This document shows, piece after piece, positions 36,124 to 49,341 of a stretch of DNA of 64,000 nt. The notes under the pieces are model-generated. The model was not told the origin of the DNA and made no database searches. It was given only the letters and a program-made list of their open reading frames with translations. The translations under genes were made by a program, and so were the position numbers. Source of the stretch: Botryotinia globosa (lineage: Eukaryota; Ascomycota; Leotiomycetes; Helotiales; Sclerotiniaceae); NCBI GenBank assembly GCA_014898425.1, contig RCSZ01000006.1, positions 2,418,001-2,482,000 of the forward strand, written 5' to 3'. How positions within the stretch are numbered: position 1 is the first letter of the stretch; each line of letters starts with the position of its first letter.

Positions 36124-36698
36124 TTGAGTGGTTTTATGAGGCGAAGATGGATATCTATTGATATCTGATATTTAAAGAAGTAATTAGAGAGATTTTAGAG
36201 CTATTTAGATAAATCCAATGATTAAACAACACTTCATTCATTCTTCTTCTAAATCCCTCGTCATACAAGAGTTATTAATATTCATAGTACACTCATGATA
36301 ATCTAATCCCCCCAACACAACGGAAAAAAAGTAATAGATAAAGATAATGAATAAGAAGAGGAGGACCTGAAGAAAATTATGTTATAATATAAATAACATC
36401 TAAATATAAACCTCTGAGGAGTATACTCCACAGCAAAATAGGAGAGGGAGGGGAAGTGAGTATAGATAGAGTATAGAAAACTTTGAATACTGAAGCCTGA
36501 GATTGAAAGGAGGGAGGGGAGAGAAAATAAGCGAAGAATATATGAAAAGGTTATTAATATATTGTAATGTATTGTATTGTAATGTGATATGGTGTGATAT
36601 GATATAATAATTATATTCGAATATTATAATATAAGCTTAAATAAATAAATAGATAAATAGATAAATAGATAGATAGATAAATAAATAAATAGATAAAT
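36124..36698. other. SHB17 3' flank running into simple repeats
   Basis: Composition falls steadily to AT-rich. 36645-36698 is an impure array of AAAT and AGAT units that borders the element starting at 36699. No gene was seen. Confidence 0.5.
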
Positions 36699-38610
<1,912 letters not shown>

Positions 38611-38869
38611 TTATTAATATAATTAATATAATAACATATAATAACATATAATAACATATAATAATATATAATAATATATAATAAAAATAAAATAAAAGTT
38701 AAACAAATCATAAAAATATTAATTTAATTTATATTAATTATTAATATCATTAATATCATTAATATCATTAATATATATATCTCGAAAATTTACACAAGAA
38801 TTTATATTAAATTTCTCTTTATTTCGAATATTCACTTTGTTATTATAGAGATGATATAATAGTTTATTA

Positions 38870-39100
38870 ATCGAACTTTCTATTTCTATTTCTATTTCTA
38901 TTTCTATTTCTATTTCTACTTTTAATTTCTATTTCTACTTTTACTTTTACTTTTACTTTTATTTCCAATTCCAATTCAAATTCCGTTTCCACATCCCCTG
39001 CATCACATCTCATCCTCGCATTAAAATCCACACACACCATTTCACACACACCATCCCACACACACCATCCCACACACACCATCCCACACAAAAGCATTAA
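38870..39100. repeat. simple repeats (TTTCTA)n, (TTTTAC)n and CACACACCATC units
   Basis: Pyrimidine hexamer array at 38876-38970, then CACACACCATCC-type units at 39030-39090. This is followed by an ordinary stretch to the end of the UPF0303 gene at 39494 with no gene of its own. Confidence 0.85.
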
Positions 39101-39493
39101 AACATATCACATGGTTGAAATTCAATTCATCGCCATAGCCACTGATAGGCTTGGGTATACTTATTTACATAAACACCATTTTCTCCATTCCATCCCATTC
39201 CATTCTTGTTGATGACCTTTCCTCTTTGTAATCATTAATCATCGCTGCTCTTCCCTTCATTTTCTTGACTTCCCCTTTCAACATATACCATGTGCACATT
39301 CATTAACGCGCGTAAACAATGCGAACCATTCAACCAAACCATACCGAACCATCCAAGCCAAGTTTAAAACATCCAGTAATTCCATGCATCCATCCTTTAT
39401 ATGCAAGTCGCAGGATATGAAAAAACACCGCGTCCATATTCGATTGTCCAAATCACCTAGACTCACGATGCATGCACAAACCCACAAATCCGC

Positions 39494-39958
39494 TCAATAA
39501 TACAAATCACGAATAACTTCGACAATAACTCCATGATCTTCCCACTGTTTCAATCCACTGACAACCACACAAGCTACCACTCCCTCCACACCTGTAACCC
39601 TAATCGGTACTCCACCCCCATGAATCGCATAATCTCCCGCTTCATTCCCCAATCCATATTTGCGCGCAAAAGCACTCTCATCCCCTTCAAATTTACACCA
39701 CATATACCATGTTGAAACACCCCATCTCAAAACCGTCTTTCTCTTTCGCGAAACCCAAGAATCATTATCGGGCATGGTTCCAGAATGGGTACAGCAGTGG
39801 AAAAGAACTTGATTGGCGTTTGAAAGGGAGATGGAAATGACGACTGGAGTTGGGTGAGGAAGGAGACGCTCGCGAAGAGCGGATCCGAGAACCCAGGCAT
39901 CCGAGGTGGTGAAATGTTCGAAAATTAGAGAGGAGTCTATGCGGGCTATGGATTCGAG
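39494..39958 (-). CDS. UPF0303 (YBR137w-type) protein, main exon
   Basis: 154 codons plus a TGA stop. The conserved core is SDAWVLGSALRERL, VVISISLSNANQVLF, DNDSWVSRKRKTVLRWG, FARKYGLGNEAGDYAIHGGGVPI and VSGLKQWEDH, as in yeast YBR137w, a small cytosolic protein of the GlcG/HbpS-like fold linked to the Get/Sgt2 tail-anchored protein pathway. The acceptor CACAG lies at 39959-39963, with a CTAAC branch before it. Two 5' models fit in phase. Model A: donor GTAAGT at 40325, joining the disordered exon 40326..41324. Model B: a short exon 40062..40094 (MEGSALSYSNV) with a 103-bp intron, giving 165 residues, the family length. I cannot choose between them. Confidence 0.8.
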   Translation of the reverse strand, partial: LESIARIDSSLIFEHFTTSDAWVLGSALRERLLPHPTPVVISISLSNANQVLFHCCTHSGTMPDNDSWVSRKRKTVLRWGVSTWYMWCKFEGDESAFARKYGLGNEAGDYAIHGGGVPIRVTGVEGVVACVVVSGLKQWEDHGVIVEVIRDLYY

Positions 39959-40110
39959 CTGTGAGCGAGGTGATGTTAGTATGGTTTAATGGAGTGAATC
40001 AATGGTATTGAGATGTGAATTGAAACTTTTGGTCTGATGTTTATCGATTGAGATATACTACCACATTGGAATAGGACAGGGCACTGCCTTCCATAATGAA
40101 ACTTGATGAA

Positions 40111-40218
40111 TGACGCTCCGCTGGCTCTCCGAGGGCCACTGCCGTGGAGGCCGACTAATTTCGTAGAGGGAATAATCGAGCGCAGCGAGCAAAAGGGGGT
40201 TTGGGGGCTTGCCCCCAT
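40111..40218 (-). repeat. GC-rich hairpin modules B then A (minus strand)
   Basis: On the minus strand B (40218-40176) precedes A (40156-40111), with 19 bp between them. B contains GGGGGCAAGCCCCC and GCTCGCTGCGCTCGA. A contains CTCCACGGCAGTGGCCCTC and CCAGCGGAGCGTCA. It sits between the two exons of model A of the UPF0303 gene, or just upstream of the start of model B. Confidence 0.8.
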
Positions 40219-40325
40219 AAAGAGCAACAACTAGAATAGAAGCTTCCATTCATTCTCTCCCGTGCAACTTCCCCTTCTGTCATCCCATCTTCGAGAACAA
40301 GAATTTAAAACAAGAAGATACTTAC

Positions 40326-41324
40326 ATCTTTTGGCGGATGCGCAATGGGTCTTGGTACCATCTCCGGTGTTCCCCTCTCACTACCAATACTGCTGGCCAT
40401 TCTGATTCCCAATGCGCTACTTGAAAAATCAATTGGGTCCGCACGATCTTTATCTCTCAACCCTTCTCTTATTTCTCTGAATTTATGCTCCAGATTTTGT
40501 TGTTCACTTCTTCTTATCAGGTTTTGGGGTCTGGAAGGTGTTGATGAATTCGTCAAAGCGGTATTGAGAGTCGAAGGTGTAGAAGGAGTTCTCGAATAAG
40601 AATAACTTGGAATTTTCGAATTACTTGCGCGTTCACGAACACCAATTTTATTAAATTTTGGTGTGCGAGGTGATGTAGGTGTCGGAGACAAGTTTTCTCG
40701 TATTGTTTCGGGGATTGCGAGAGGTGGGGTTTTTGTTAATGGATCGGCAGTCTCTGAATTGGGGGTACTTCCGCTACGTGTAGTCTCTTCCAAATATTCT
40801 AATATCACACTCAATTGATCTTCACGCGCCCATTGAAAATCGGCGGATGGACGTTTAGGATGATTATTATTATTGAGTGGGAGGGAAAAATTGGGTGAAG
40901 TGGAAGTGGAAGCGGGTGGTTGAGGTTGAGGTTGAGATTGAGATTGAGATTTCTTTAATTTGAGATTTCGACCGGGAGGTACTGGAATTGAAAAAAGTGT
41001 ATTGTCGTCGCTATCGAATTTATCTTTATCTTGATCTCGAAGACTCGACTTTGATTTTGATTTTGAAGTTAAATTTGGGAGACTTTGAGTTGTACCCGAG
41101 GTATAGGTATCGCGACGACGAAGAAGAAGAGGTCGTGCATTTGCTACTAATTGTTTGCGGAATTTAGAGGAAGTCGTCGAGACGGCGTCGGAAGTATCTT
41201 GTTGGGCGGCGTCTTTCTTTAGATTGGAGTGAGAATGTGAGGGACGATGAAGACCGCAAAATGTACTGCTGGGTGTAGGAGACATTCCAGCTGATAAGGT
41301 GAGTGAGAGGGCGACATTAACCAT
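40326..41324 (-). CDS. Ser/Pro-rich disordered protein or 5' exon of a fusion gene
   Basis: 333 codons up to a strong donor (GTAAGTATC). Read on without splicing, it ends after 339 residues at 40305. The sequence is low in complexity: Ser/Thr/Pro-rich, with SKSKSKSS, a QSQSQPQPQPQPP run and many SPRTP/SRTPSTP sites typical of phosphorylated fungal regulatory proteins. One ordered-looking patch is ADFQWAREDQLSVILEYLEETT (about residues 160-181). The family is not recognised. A second possible start is at MSPTPSSTF, 13 residues in. The donor in phase with the UPF0303 exon suggests a fusion, but a separate gene remains possible. Confidence 0.5.
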
Positions 41325-41344
41325 TATTTCATCTTATTGAGGAT

Positions 41345-43100
41345 GGAAAAGAGAGTAGATGTAGATGTAGATGTAGATGTAGATGTAGATGTAGATGTAG
41401 ATATATGTGTATGTGTAGATGTAGATGTATATAGAGAGAGGGAGAGAGAGAGGATCAGACCTATAGAAGAATATTGTATATATGGTAGATGTTGTATATA
41501 AGGTAGATGTTGTAGATATTGTAGATATTGCAGGTATCAAATCTCTTCTATACTGAATACTGAATACTGAATACCTCCAAAAGCAATACAATGCAATAGA
41601 GATTTCTCTCCCATGTTAAATTGATACAATATCTAAACATCTACCTCATTTGATTGAATAGAGAGGGGTCCGGATGTTCCGCATACAAAGAGTACCTAGG
41701 TAGACTCAAGTGAGACCAAGACTAGGACTCTATGAAATAATAATTCAGATGAAGTTCATGCAAAGAATAAGGAATGAGGAATGAGGAAAAAGGAAAAGGG
41801 AAAGAGGAAAAAGAGATGAAAAGTTAGGGATCGAGGGTTTGGGGAAGTCTGGGAAATCTTTCCATCTTGATTTATATTTATATTTATATTTATACTTATA
41901 CTTATACTTGTATGAATAGAAGAACGAACATGATAGATATATTTGATATGATATACCTTCACTTCAAATCATGTACACCTAGGTATTGAACAAGATGTGA
42001 GGCTCACGAGTCACGGGATATAAAAAGAATTTTGAGCATTTACCTAATATCAATAGGATCGCTGCTATATTTATATTGGTGGATAGATACATATAACTTC
42101 CATTATAAGTTATAAATAACCCTTTTGTAGATCTTGAGATCAAGATCTTTGACAGGTCGGTCCACCAGTCAGTCAGTCGCCTTGCAAGTTGCATATTCGG
42201 AATGATATGAGTCTGACTTGTACAGTTGTACGGAGTACTCGTATTATCGTATATTAATTGAACATGTATATCCTTGCTAATACTGTAATATATATCTTAT
42301 TGTTAGTTCACCAGTTGTCTTTGGCCTGAGTATTGAGGAGAAAACGAGCAGAATGTCGAGTAAGTTACGTGGACCGTAGTCATATTGATCATTTTCATAG
42401 CTAGGCAGGTAGGTAGGTAGGTAGGTAGGTAGGTGTATGCAGAGTAGAATCAATAGATATGGGTTTATGGGTTTATGGGTCTATGGGTTTATTGATTTAT
42501 TGATGGGGGCAAGCCCCCAAACCCCCATAGCTCGCTGCGCTCGAATTTCAAAGAGTGTAAAGAAGGAGCAGTAACTACCAGTAGGTATTAGATATTATCA
42601 TTTGCAATAGTCTGCCTCCACGGCAGTGGTCCCCGAAGGGCCAGCGGAGCGTCATTCAATCGTCTACTGTACTATGTAGATACAATCTGGTATGGTATCT
42701 AGGAGTTTGATAAAGATAATAGTGATAGTAATAAATCAATAACAACAAACAAGTAAACTGTTTGTAATATTAACCGGGACGTGTTGTATGTGTATATATA
42801 TATAGATTTATATGTAGATTTATATGTAGATTTATATGTAGATTTATATAAATGTCAGTCATTTAGACAACTTCCAAATCTTATTCGTTGGTCTTTGACT
42901 GGTGACTGGTGACTGGTGACTGGCGACTGGTGACTGGTGACTGGTCTCCTTCGAATAGAGGCAACAAAAATGGGAGCATCTTGATTTTCTCTCACATCTC
43001 TCTCTCTCTCTCTCTGGAATATCAGATGAGAATATAATACATTCCTCTCTCAACCTAATATGTTATAACTTATACATCGAGTGAGATTACTGTACCTAGT
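41345..43100. repeat. intergenic region with several simple repeats
   Basis: (GATGTA)n at 41355-41432; TTTATA/CTTATA units at 41870-41908; (GTAG)n at 42404-42434; TATGGGTT-like units at 42458-42490; TGTAGATTTATA units at 42806-42850; GACTGGT units at 42897-42945; and (TC)n at 42994-43014. No gene was seen between the disordered ORF and ALO1. Confidence 0.8.
42503..42656 (+). repeat. GC-rich hairpin modules B then A
   Basis: B at 42503-42546 (ATGGGGGCAAGCCCCC, then GCTCGCTGCGCTCGAAT) and A at 42609-42656 (AGTCTGCCTCCACGGCAGTGG to GCGGAGCGTCATTCA), 62 bp apart. Nearly identical to the copies at 35 and 40 kb. Not RIPped. Confidence 0.8.
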
Positions 43101-43209
43101 AAGTTTTCTTTTCATCCCCATTTCAAAGTAGATCGATCTACAACTTCCAGTTGCTTACAACATTCAAAGAAAACAATAATACCTACTGTAGGTCGATCTG
43201 GGCGCAAAG

Positions 43210-44841
43210 ATGGACCCCGCAATCAAATCCGAATTGGAAAAATATGGCGACGATGTTCCATTTCGCGCAGTAACAAATCACACACAATCGACATGGGCAA
43301 GAACATTTCATTCATCTCCTGAATTGTTCATTCAACCACAATCTATCGCCGAAGTCGAAAAGGTCGTCAACCTTGCGCGAAGATGTCGTCGCAGAATTAC
43401 AACTGTAGGATGTGGTCATTCTCCTTCGAATATTACTTGCACATCGAGCTGGCTCATTAATCTGGATAATTTCAATAAGATCCTATCTGCGGATCGGGAA
43501 ACAGGTGTGGTGGTTATGCAAAGTGGTATTCGATTATATTCCGTGGGCGAACAACTTGATGCTGTCGGTTTGGCGATGCCAAATTTGGGTAGCATTAATC
43601 ACCAATCGATTGCTGGGGCAATTTCAACAGGGACTCATGGAAGTACTTTGCGACATGGAATTTTGTCAAGTTCAATCTTGGAGTTAAAGATTACTCTTTC
43701 GAATGGTAGAACGGAAACTTGTTCACCGATTCAAAATGAGGAACTCTTTCGCGCTTCTCTCATTTCTTTGGGAGCAATCGGTATCATTACAGAAATTACT
43801 TTCCAGGCCGTACCAGCTTTCACTCTTTCATGGGAACAAACCGTGGATACAGATCTTCGAATGATGAATAACTGGGATAAAACACTTTGGACACAAACTG
43901 AATTTGTTCGAGTTTGGTGGTTTCCTTACACAAGAAGAGCAGTTGTTTGGGCTGCTGAAAAGACAGATTTGGCTCCCATGCCTCCTCCAAAATCTTACTA
44001 TGATGCTTGGTTAGGATATCACGTCTATCATAATCTTCTTGCTCTAGGACATTATGTTCCACGAATTCTTCCATGGGTAGAATGGTTTGTCTTTGGTATG
44101 CAGTATGGATTTGCAAATGGTTCCAAGAGCTCCGCAATCCAACCTTCTCGTCAAGCACTTCTTATGAATTGTCTTTACTCGCAATTCGTCAACGAATGGG
44201 CCATTCCAATCTCCAAAGGTCCAGAAGCTTTAAAGAGATTAAGTTCGTGGCTCAACCATCTTACTCCAGAAGATCCAGATTACGTTGCACATGGCATCCC
44301 TTATTCAGCAGAAGGTCTCTACGTCCACGCACCTGTCGAAGTCCGCGTCACAGAAACAAGCAACAGTCTTACCCCTCGTCCACATCTCGATCCTACATGT
44401 ACAGAAGAAGCAACTCTTTACCTAAACGCAACTCTCTACCGTCCATATGATATGGATCCACCTTGTCATGCAAGATATTACCAAGGATTTGAGTTTCTGA
44501 TGCGAGAATTAGGGGGTAGACCACATTGGGCTAAGAATTTCGAAACTACAGGTGAAGATATTGAAGAGATGTATGGAGAGAACTTGGAGAACTGGAGAAA
44601 GATTAGAAATAGTGCGGATCCTGAAGGTATGTTTGTAGGAGAATGGCATAGAAGATTCATTTTAGGAAATGGACCTAGACTAGCGCTTGAAGAGGTGGAA
44701 ACTGGAAGGAAGAGGTTCAGAAAGGGGGGGGTCTTGGTTGAGGGTGTGGTTGGCGGGTTTAAAGATGAGGAGGATGAAGGAGGAGAGGGAAGTGAGAGTG
44801 GGGAGAGTTTTGATATGTTGAGGGCTAGCGAGATGAAGTAG
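43210..44841 (+). CDS. ALO1: D-arabinono-1,4-lactone oxidase
   Basis: Single exon, 543 residues. The enzyme makes D-erythroascorbate, the fungal vitamin C analogue, at the mitochondrial membrane with FAD and oxygen. The FAD-binding PCMH domain starts near residue 27 (TWARTF) and includes VGCGHSPSNI, where His70 is the usual covalent FAD site. GSINHQSIAGAISTGTHGST (about residues 127-146) and SLGAIGIITEITFQ follow. The ALO domain follows: WTQTEFVRVWWFPYTRRAVVWAAEK, then near the end PHWAKNF, NWRKIRNSADPEGMF and EWHRRFIL. An acidic tail of about 50 residues extends past the usual end. The upstream leader is A-rich and the first ATG fits the family start. Confidence 0.93.
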   Translation: MDPAIKSELEKYGDDVPFRAVTNHTQSTWARTFHSSPELFIQPQSIAEVEKVVNLARRCRRRITTVGCGHSPSNITCTSSWLINLDNFNKILSADRETGVVVMQSGIRLYSVGEQLDAVGLAMPNLGSINHQSIAGAISTGTHGSTLRHGILSSSILELKITLSNGRTETCSPIQNEELFRASLISLGAIGIITEITFQAVPAFTLSWEQTVDTDLRMMNNWDKTLWTQTEFVRVWWFPYTRRAVVWAAEKTDLAPMPPPKSYYDAWLGYHVYHNLLALGHYVPRILPWVEWFVFGMQYGFANGSKSSAIQPSRQALLMNCLYSQFVNEWAIPISKGPEALKRLSSWLNHLTPEDPDYVAHGIPYSAEGLYVHAPVEVRVTETSNSLTPRPHLDPTCTEEATLYLNATLYRPYDMDPPCHARYYQGFEFLMRELGGRPHWAKNFETTGEDIEEMYGENLENWRKIRNSADPEGMFVGEWHRRFILGNGPRLALEEVETGRKRFRKGGVLVEGVVGGFKDEEDEGGEGSESGESFDMLRASEMK

Positions 44842-45221
44842 AATATCCAGGGAAAGGGAAGGGCTAGGTCTCTTTTTTTATATTGTTTCTGGGTCATAGC
44901 ATAGCCTAGGCATCGCATTACATTGCATTGCATTTGCGGAATAGGAATGATGAATCATGATTTTACAAGCTATGATATTTGTACCGAAGCGAGGATGAAA
45001 GGAAGCAAGCCTAGTTGGATATCAAAGATAAAGTAAGTTTCTCCACTCACTCACGGAGAAGACGCAAAGAATGAAAAGAAACAGAAACCTACTAGGGAGG
45101 TCGGCACTCAACGTCGACTTTGATTTTGATTCACAGTCGGATGACCCGTGTGGCGTATTCGGCTCGGCCGCCAAGATCGGAGCCCTCCAGCTCTTCTTTT
45201 CTTTTTTTGCTTTGTAGAGCC
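44842..45221. other. ALO1 3' flank
   Basis: About 380 bp with no ORF or RNA gene. It ends at the TTA that borders the transposon nest. Confidence 0.5.
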
Positions 45222-45224
45222 TTA

Positions 45225-46447
45225 GGGCCCGTTTGGATCGATTTTATTTTTATTTGATGAAATCTCTAATAATAATAAAATGGCAAGGGATTGAAGCTAA
45301 GGGCTCGTTCGGATCGACCTGTTTTTAATATTAGAGCTAATGTATTAGTTATATTGAATCTAATATTACTTTTACTGAATACAATATTGTGTTTAATATA
45401 TATTAGATTTAATATGTGATTGAAAATCTTTAAATATTTTTAAAATGAATATAACATTAGATTTCATAAAATATTAGGTTTATTAATCTTGAAATAATAA
45501 ATACATTAACTTTTCTCAACTTTTTTTATATAATAATCAATAGCAATTTCTAAAATATTATAGAGCGAATATATTTAAGAAAATGTAATCTCACCTTTAT
45601 TTTCAATTCAATTTTGTATATTCTAATATTATTTCAAATATATTAGCCCTAATCAAATATACTCAATATATATTAACTTGAATATTTTAATTATTCTTGT
45701 CATTTTATTATCATTAGAGATTTCATTAAATAAAAATAAAATCGATTTGAATGAGCTCTGATATATATTGAGTATATTTGAGCGAGGCTAATATATTTAA
45801 AGAATATTGAGATGTGTGAAAATGAAGGAGAATATACGAAAATAAAGGAGATATTATGTTTTCTTAAATATATTTGTTTTATAATATTTTAGAAGTTATC
45901 ATTGATTACTGTATAAAAAAAGTTGAGAAAAGTTTATGTATTTGTTATTTTAAGATTATTAGATCTAATATTTATTAGATTTAATATTATATTAGATTTA
46001 ATATTATATTAGATTTAATATTATATTTAGTAAAAGCAATATTAGATTTAATATGATTAAGATATTAGTTTTAATATTAAAAACAGATCGATTTGAACGA
46101 ACCCTTAGTCTATATTTATTAATATTAATATTAGATTTGTAAACTCACAAAATATAAAGTAATATATATTGATCAATATAATATAACTTTTTATAGTTTA
46201 ATATCAATATTCGATAAAATACTTTTTTATTATTATATTATTAATATAAATTATTGATCAATATTCACATTTAATAAATGTTTATTTAAACTATAATTGT
46301 TATTAACATCGCCTAAAAAATCGATCCGAACGGGCCCTTGTATTAATAATATGATTGAAAAAAAGCGTTTTGTTGAATACTGATGTTGAGCTACAAAAAG
46401 CTACATCATATTGATCAACAAATTAAAAAAACAATCCAAACGAGCCC
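45225..46447. mobile_element. nest of MITE-like elements with GGGCYCGTTYGGATYG ends
   Basis: The outer ends are GGGCCCGTTTGGATCG at 45225 and, on the minus strand, GGGCTCGTTTGGATTG from 46447. They are flanked by TTA at 45222-45224 and 46448-46450, the TSD of PIF/Harbinger elements. Further copies of the same end lie at 45301 (+), about 45757 (-), 46107 (-) and 46337 (-). The pairs 45225-45292 with 45692-45757, and 45301-45680 with 45770-46107, are long inverted repeats. No transposase is present, and the AT-rich arms differ by transitions. Several related MITEs therefore seem to have inserted into one another. Confidence 0.75.
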
Positions 46448-46450
46448 TTA

Positions 46451-46770
46451 CTTCTATTACATTTCTAAGCTAGCCAATTATTTGATATCAAGATATTATC
46501 ATGCAAACGAAGTCTCTTTCAGACTTTGATAATATGAGCCTCTGGAACTGTGTTCCACGATCGCGTTTGTTTATTTTTGGAGCTTTATTATTCTTGAATA
46601 TATATTCGTCATTAGTAATTCATTCGGCGGTTGTTGTTGGGATTCTACTCACTCTGTCACTGTTGCTATGGATAGTTTTTGTCTAGATATCGGAAGTCTT
46701 GATTTCATACCTCTCGTCGTCGATACTGAAATGATGGCTGTATTTTTCATTTTCATTTTCATTGTCAGTA
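46451..46770. other. unassigned stretch with short hydrophobic ORFs
   Basis: Small plus-strand frames at 46501..46686 (61 residues) and 46668..47036 (122 residues) are rich in Phe, Leu and Ile. The second runs into the tandem repeat. They look like chance in T-rich DNA and are not called as genes. Confidence 0.4.
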
Positions 46771-47230
46771 TCGTATTCTCGATTGGATTGTCAAGTGGCG
46801 TGAAGTTATTTAGTTCTGTTGATGTGAAAGGAAGGAAAGTATTTGCTATGCTTTTGCCTAATACTTTTTTTTTATCTTTGAAAAGTATGTGTAAAATGAT
46901 AAACGGAAGTTTGCATTTTATTATTTTATTTTCTATTGGATTATTAAATAATATAAAGTTATATAGTCCTATTAATATAGAAATCGGAAAATGTTTGCTA
47001 TGCTTTTGTTTAATACTTTTTTTTCTTTTTCTTTAAAAAATATATATAAAATAACAAATAGAAGTTTGTATTTCATTATTTTATTCTTTATTAAATTATG
47101 AAATAATATAAAGTTATATAATCCTATTAATATAGAAATCGGAAAGTGTTTACTATATTTTTACCTAATACTTTATTTTTATTTTTGAAAAGTATGTGTA
47201 AAATAGTAAACAGGAGTTTGCATTTCAAGA
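46771..47230 (+). repeat. 154-bp tandem repeat, about three copies
   Basis: Marker AAGTTAT recurs at 46803, 46956 and 47111 (spacing 153 and 155). Each unit also has ATCGGAAA-type, GTTTGCTATGC-like and GAAGTTTGCATTTC-like segments. The copies decay progressively toward AT, as RIP would do to tandem copies. The first and last units are partial at the edges. Confidence 0.75.
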
Positions 47231-47801
47231 CCTTGATACTGATTCTTGATATCTTGTCTTTCTTCTGTGAAGATCCCGTTATAGGTGAATAGCTCTGCCT
47301 TGGAGTAATGGGCTTGAAAAGCTGCCGAGGATTGTTTGTGCTGAAGATTTTTGTTTGTTTTCGCTGATGAAATATATCTGATATATCACAAACTTCAGAT
47401 TTGTCATTCATTCACTAGCCTATGGGGCTGCAATGTGACCCTCATTATTTTTTCCCTCGGAAGTCGATGGTGATGTGCGGGAGTTGTTGAGTTTCGGAAG
47501 GCGTACTATACAATTTGCTCACCTACCGAGCCTTTTGTAGAATGTGATCGTAGATGACCCCTCTATATATTCACTCATATCTGCAAATACCTCTTTGACA
47601 AGTTCCCCACTCCGCCTCCACTCCGTCTCCATTCACATCGTCGCTTGTCTGCTTCGAGACTTTGTCCTTTACTTAACTACAAACGCGCTCTTGAATATCT
47701 TGACTTGCTCGCATATCTTTACTCGCCGTCATTCTTACACTAAACCATCACTTGCATTACTCAGAAGTAACTCCCGCCCTCGTTGCAGAGATTCCGAAAC
47801 C
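47231..47801. promoter_or_regulatory. promoter and 5' leader of the RBR gene
   Basis: About 570 bp of normal composition. A long C/T-rich leader (47590-47790) precedes the ATG at 47802. An upstream ATG opens a longer frame from 47544, but it lacks protein-like sequence before 47802. Confidence 0.45.
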
Positions 47802-49341
47802 ATGAATATTCCACCAGATCCCAAGTATCCAGGCCTTCCTGGTTTAATCTTCGACCGCTCCCCTTCCAAGCATCAGAAAAACTACATGACAATCCCACTC
47901 CGTCGTTTCCACGTTCAACTAAAGAGTAGCGAGACGAAAGAGCAACTTCTTCGTAAACTTGTCGAACTCGAGAAATCGGTAGGGGAGAGGGAAAAAGAAG
48001 CACTCGTCAAATGGTTCGCTGGTGAACGTACTTTTAGAGCTTTGGCAGCTTTGTTGAGTGATGCTTTGAAGGTATTTGTTCCCATTTGATTCATGGACTT
48101 GCATCAATTCAATGTTCCAAAGTACTTTACAAATTTGCTAAATCTCGAGTGTTCTAGCCAGAGATCGCACCAGGAAGAGTTGATGGACCGGCGGCTAAGA
48201 GGGTGAAGCATCAAGAGACTAATGATGAAATCAGCTTCGCCGCAGTTGACGAATGTATGGCTTGCTCGGACAAGCTAGCACCGGAAAAATTCCCACAAAC
48301 TCGCATAACCAGTACATGTGCACACGATCCAACGATTTGCAGCCAATGCTTGACTGGATATGTCAACTGCCACATTCTGAACAAGGCATTAGATCAGATT
48401 TCATGCCCCGAGTGTCCAGAAAAAGTTTCTGATGCAGAGATAGAGCAGTATGCATCGCCCGAGGATTTGAAAAGGTAGTGAAATTGGAATTTTCTTTGTT
48501 CTGGCTGCGCTAACTAATCCATCTACCAGAGCTTACAGAAAGGCTCAACGCCATCCAAACTTTTCATGGTGTCTCGGTAATCCTAGCTGCAACTCAGGTC
48601 AGATACACACAGAGCCCGATCAACCAATGATGACATGCTCCACATGTGGTTTCAAGACATGTGCAACTCACAAACTTCCATGGCACGAACATTTGACATG
48701 CGCAGAATTCGACATTTCCAATCCAGACCGAGTTCGTGACGAAGCAATGTCTGCAGCATTCATTGCAGCGAACACCAAGATTTGCCCAGGTCCGGATTGT
48801 TCTATGAGAGTAGAATTGGAACGGGGCTGCGATAGAGTGACATGTGAGTTTATCTTATATATATATATATATATATATATCCTTGCTGTATATTTGGATA
48901 CCCAACACTAACCAAATGACTAACCGGTTGATAGGTGGGGATTGCCTCTTCACATTCTGTTATTCTTGTTCTGTAGATTGGAATATCATAAAGAAACGAG
49001 GTAATGATCACCATAGAGAAGACTGTCGATGGCATACGAAAAACGAAAATGGTATGCCTGGACACGGTCGAAAACGTAAGACTGCTGCCGAAAACCCTAA
49101 GGAACCGAAGAAGTCGAAGAAACCAAAACGATCGGAGGATTTCAAAAAGACCATTGCAGGACCGGCACCGAAAGGACCAGATGTTTTGCAGGAACCGAAG
49201 GAAGTGAGAGATGTGGATCTTCCAAGAACTTCGGGAGCAACACATAGTCCCGCTATTTCGGAGGACGTGAAACAATCACATCCACCAATCGTACCATTTG
49301 CGGCAGCGGATGGGATTCCCGCTGCTTCAAATGGAATGTAG
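47802..49341 (+). CDS. RBR-type (RING-IBR-RING) E3 ubiquitin ligase-like protein
   Basis: Exons 47802..48071, 48158..48474, 48530..48843 and 48935..49341, giving 435 residues. N-terminal helices (FHVQLKSSETKEQLLRKLVE) precede a RING1-like set: CMACSD, TSTCAHDPTICSQCLTGYV and ISCPECPEKV. The middle carries IBR-like cysteines (MTCSTCGFKTCATHKLPWHE, then LTCAEF). The last module reads KICPGPDCSMRVELERGCDR followed by VTCGGDCLFTFCYSC, the RING2 pattern with a likely catalytic Cys, as in fungal RBR ligases that pass ubiquitin from E2 to substrate. A basic Lys-rich tail follows. Intron 3 holds a TA microsatellite. After the TAG stop the frame stays open and coding-like for 58 codons. Confidence 0.75.

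Noticed and set aside
42458..42490. TATGGGTT repeats as an interstitial telomere
   Set aside because: The units vary and do not match TTAGGG. Too short, and simple-repeat DNA surrounds it.
47544..48089. Longer start for the RBR gene at 47544
   Set aside because: The added 86 codons read like leader DNA (Ser/Thr/Leu-rich, no motif), and 47802 lies in a better start context after a C/T-rich leader.
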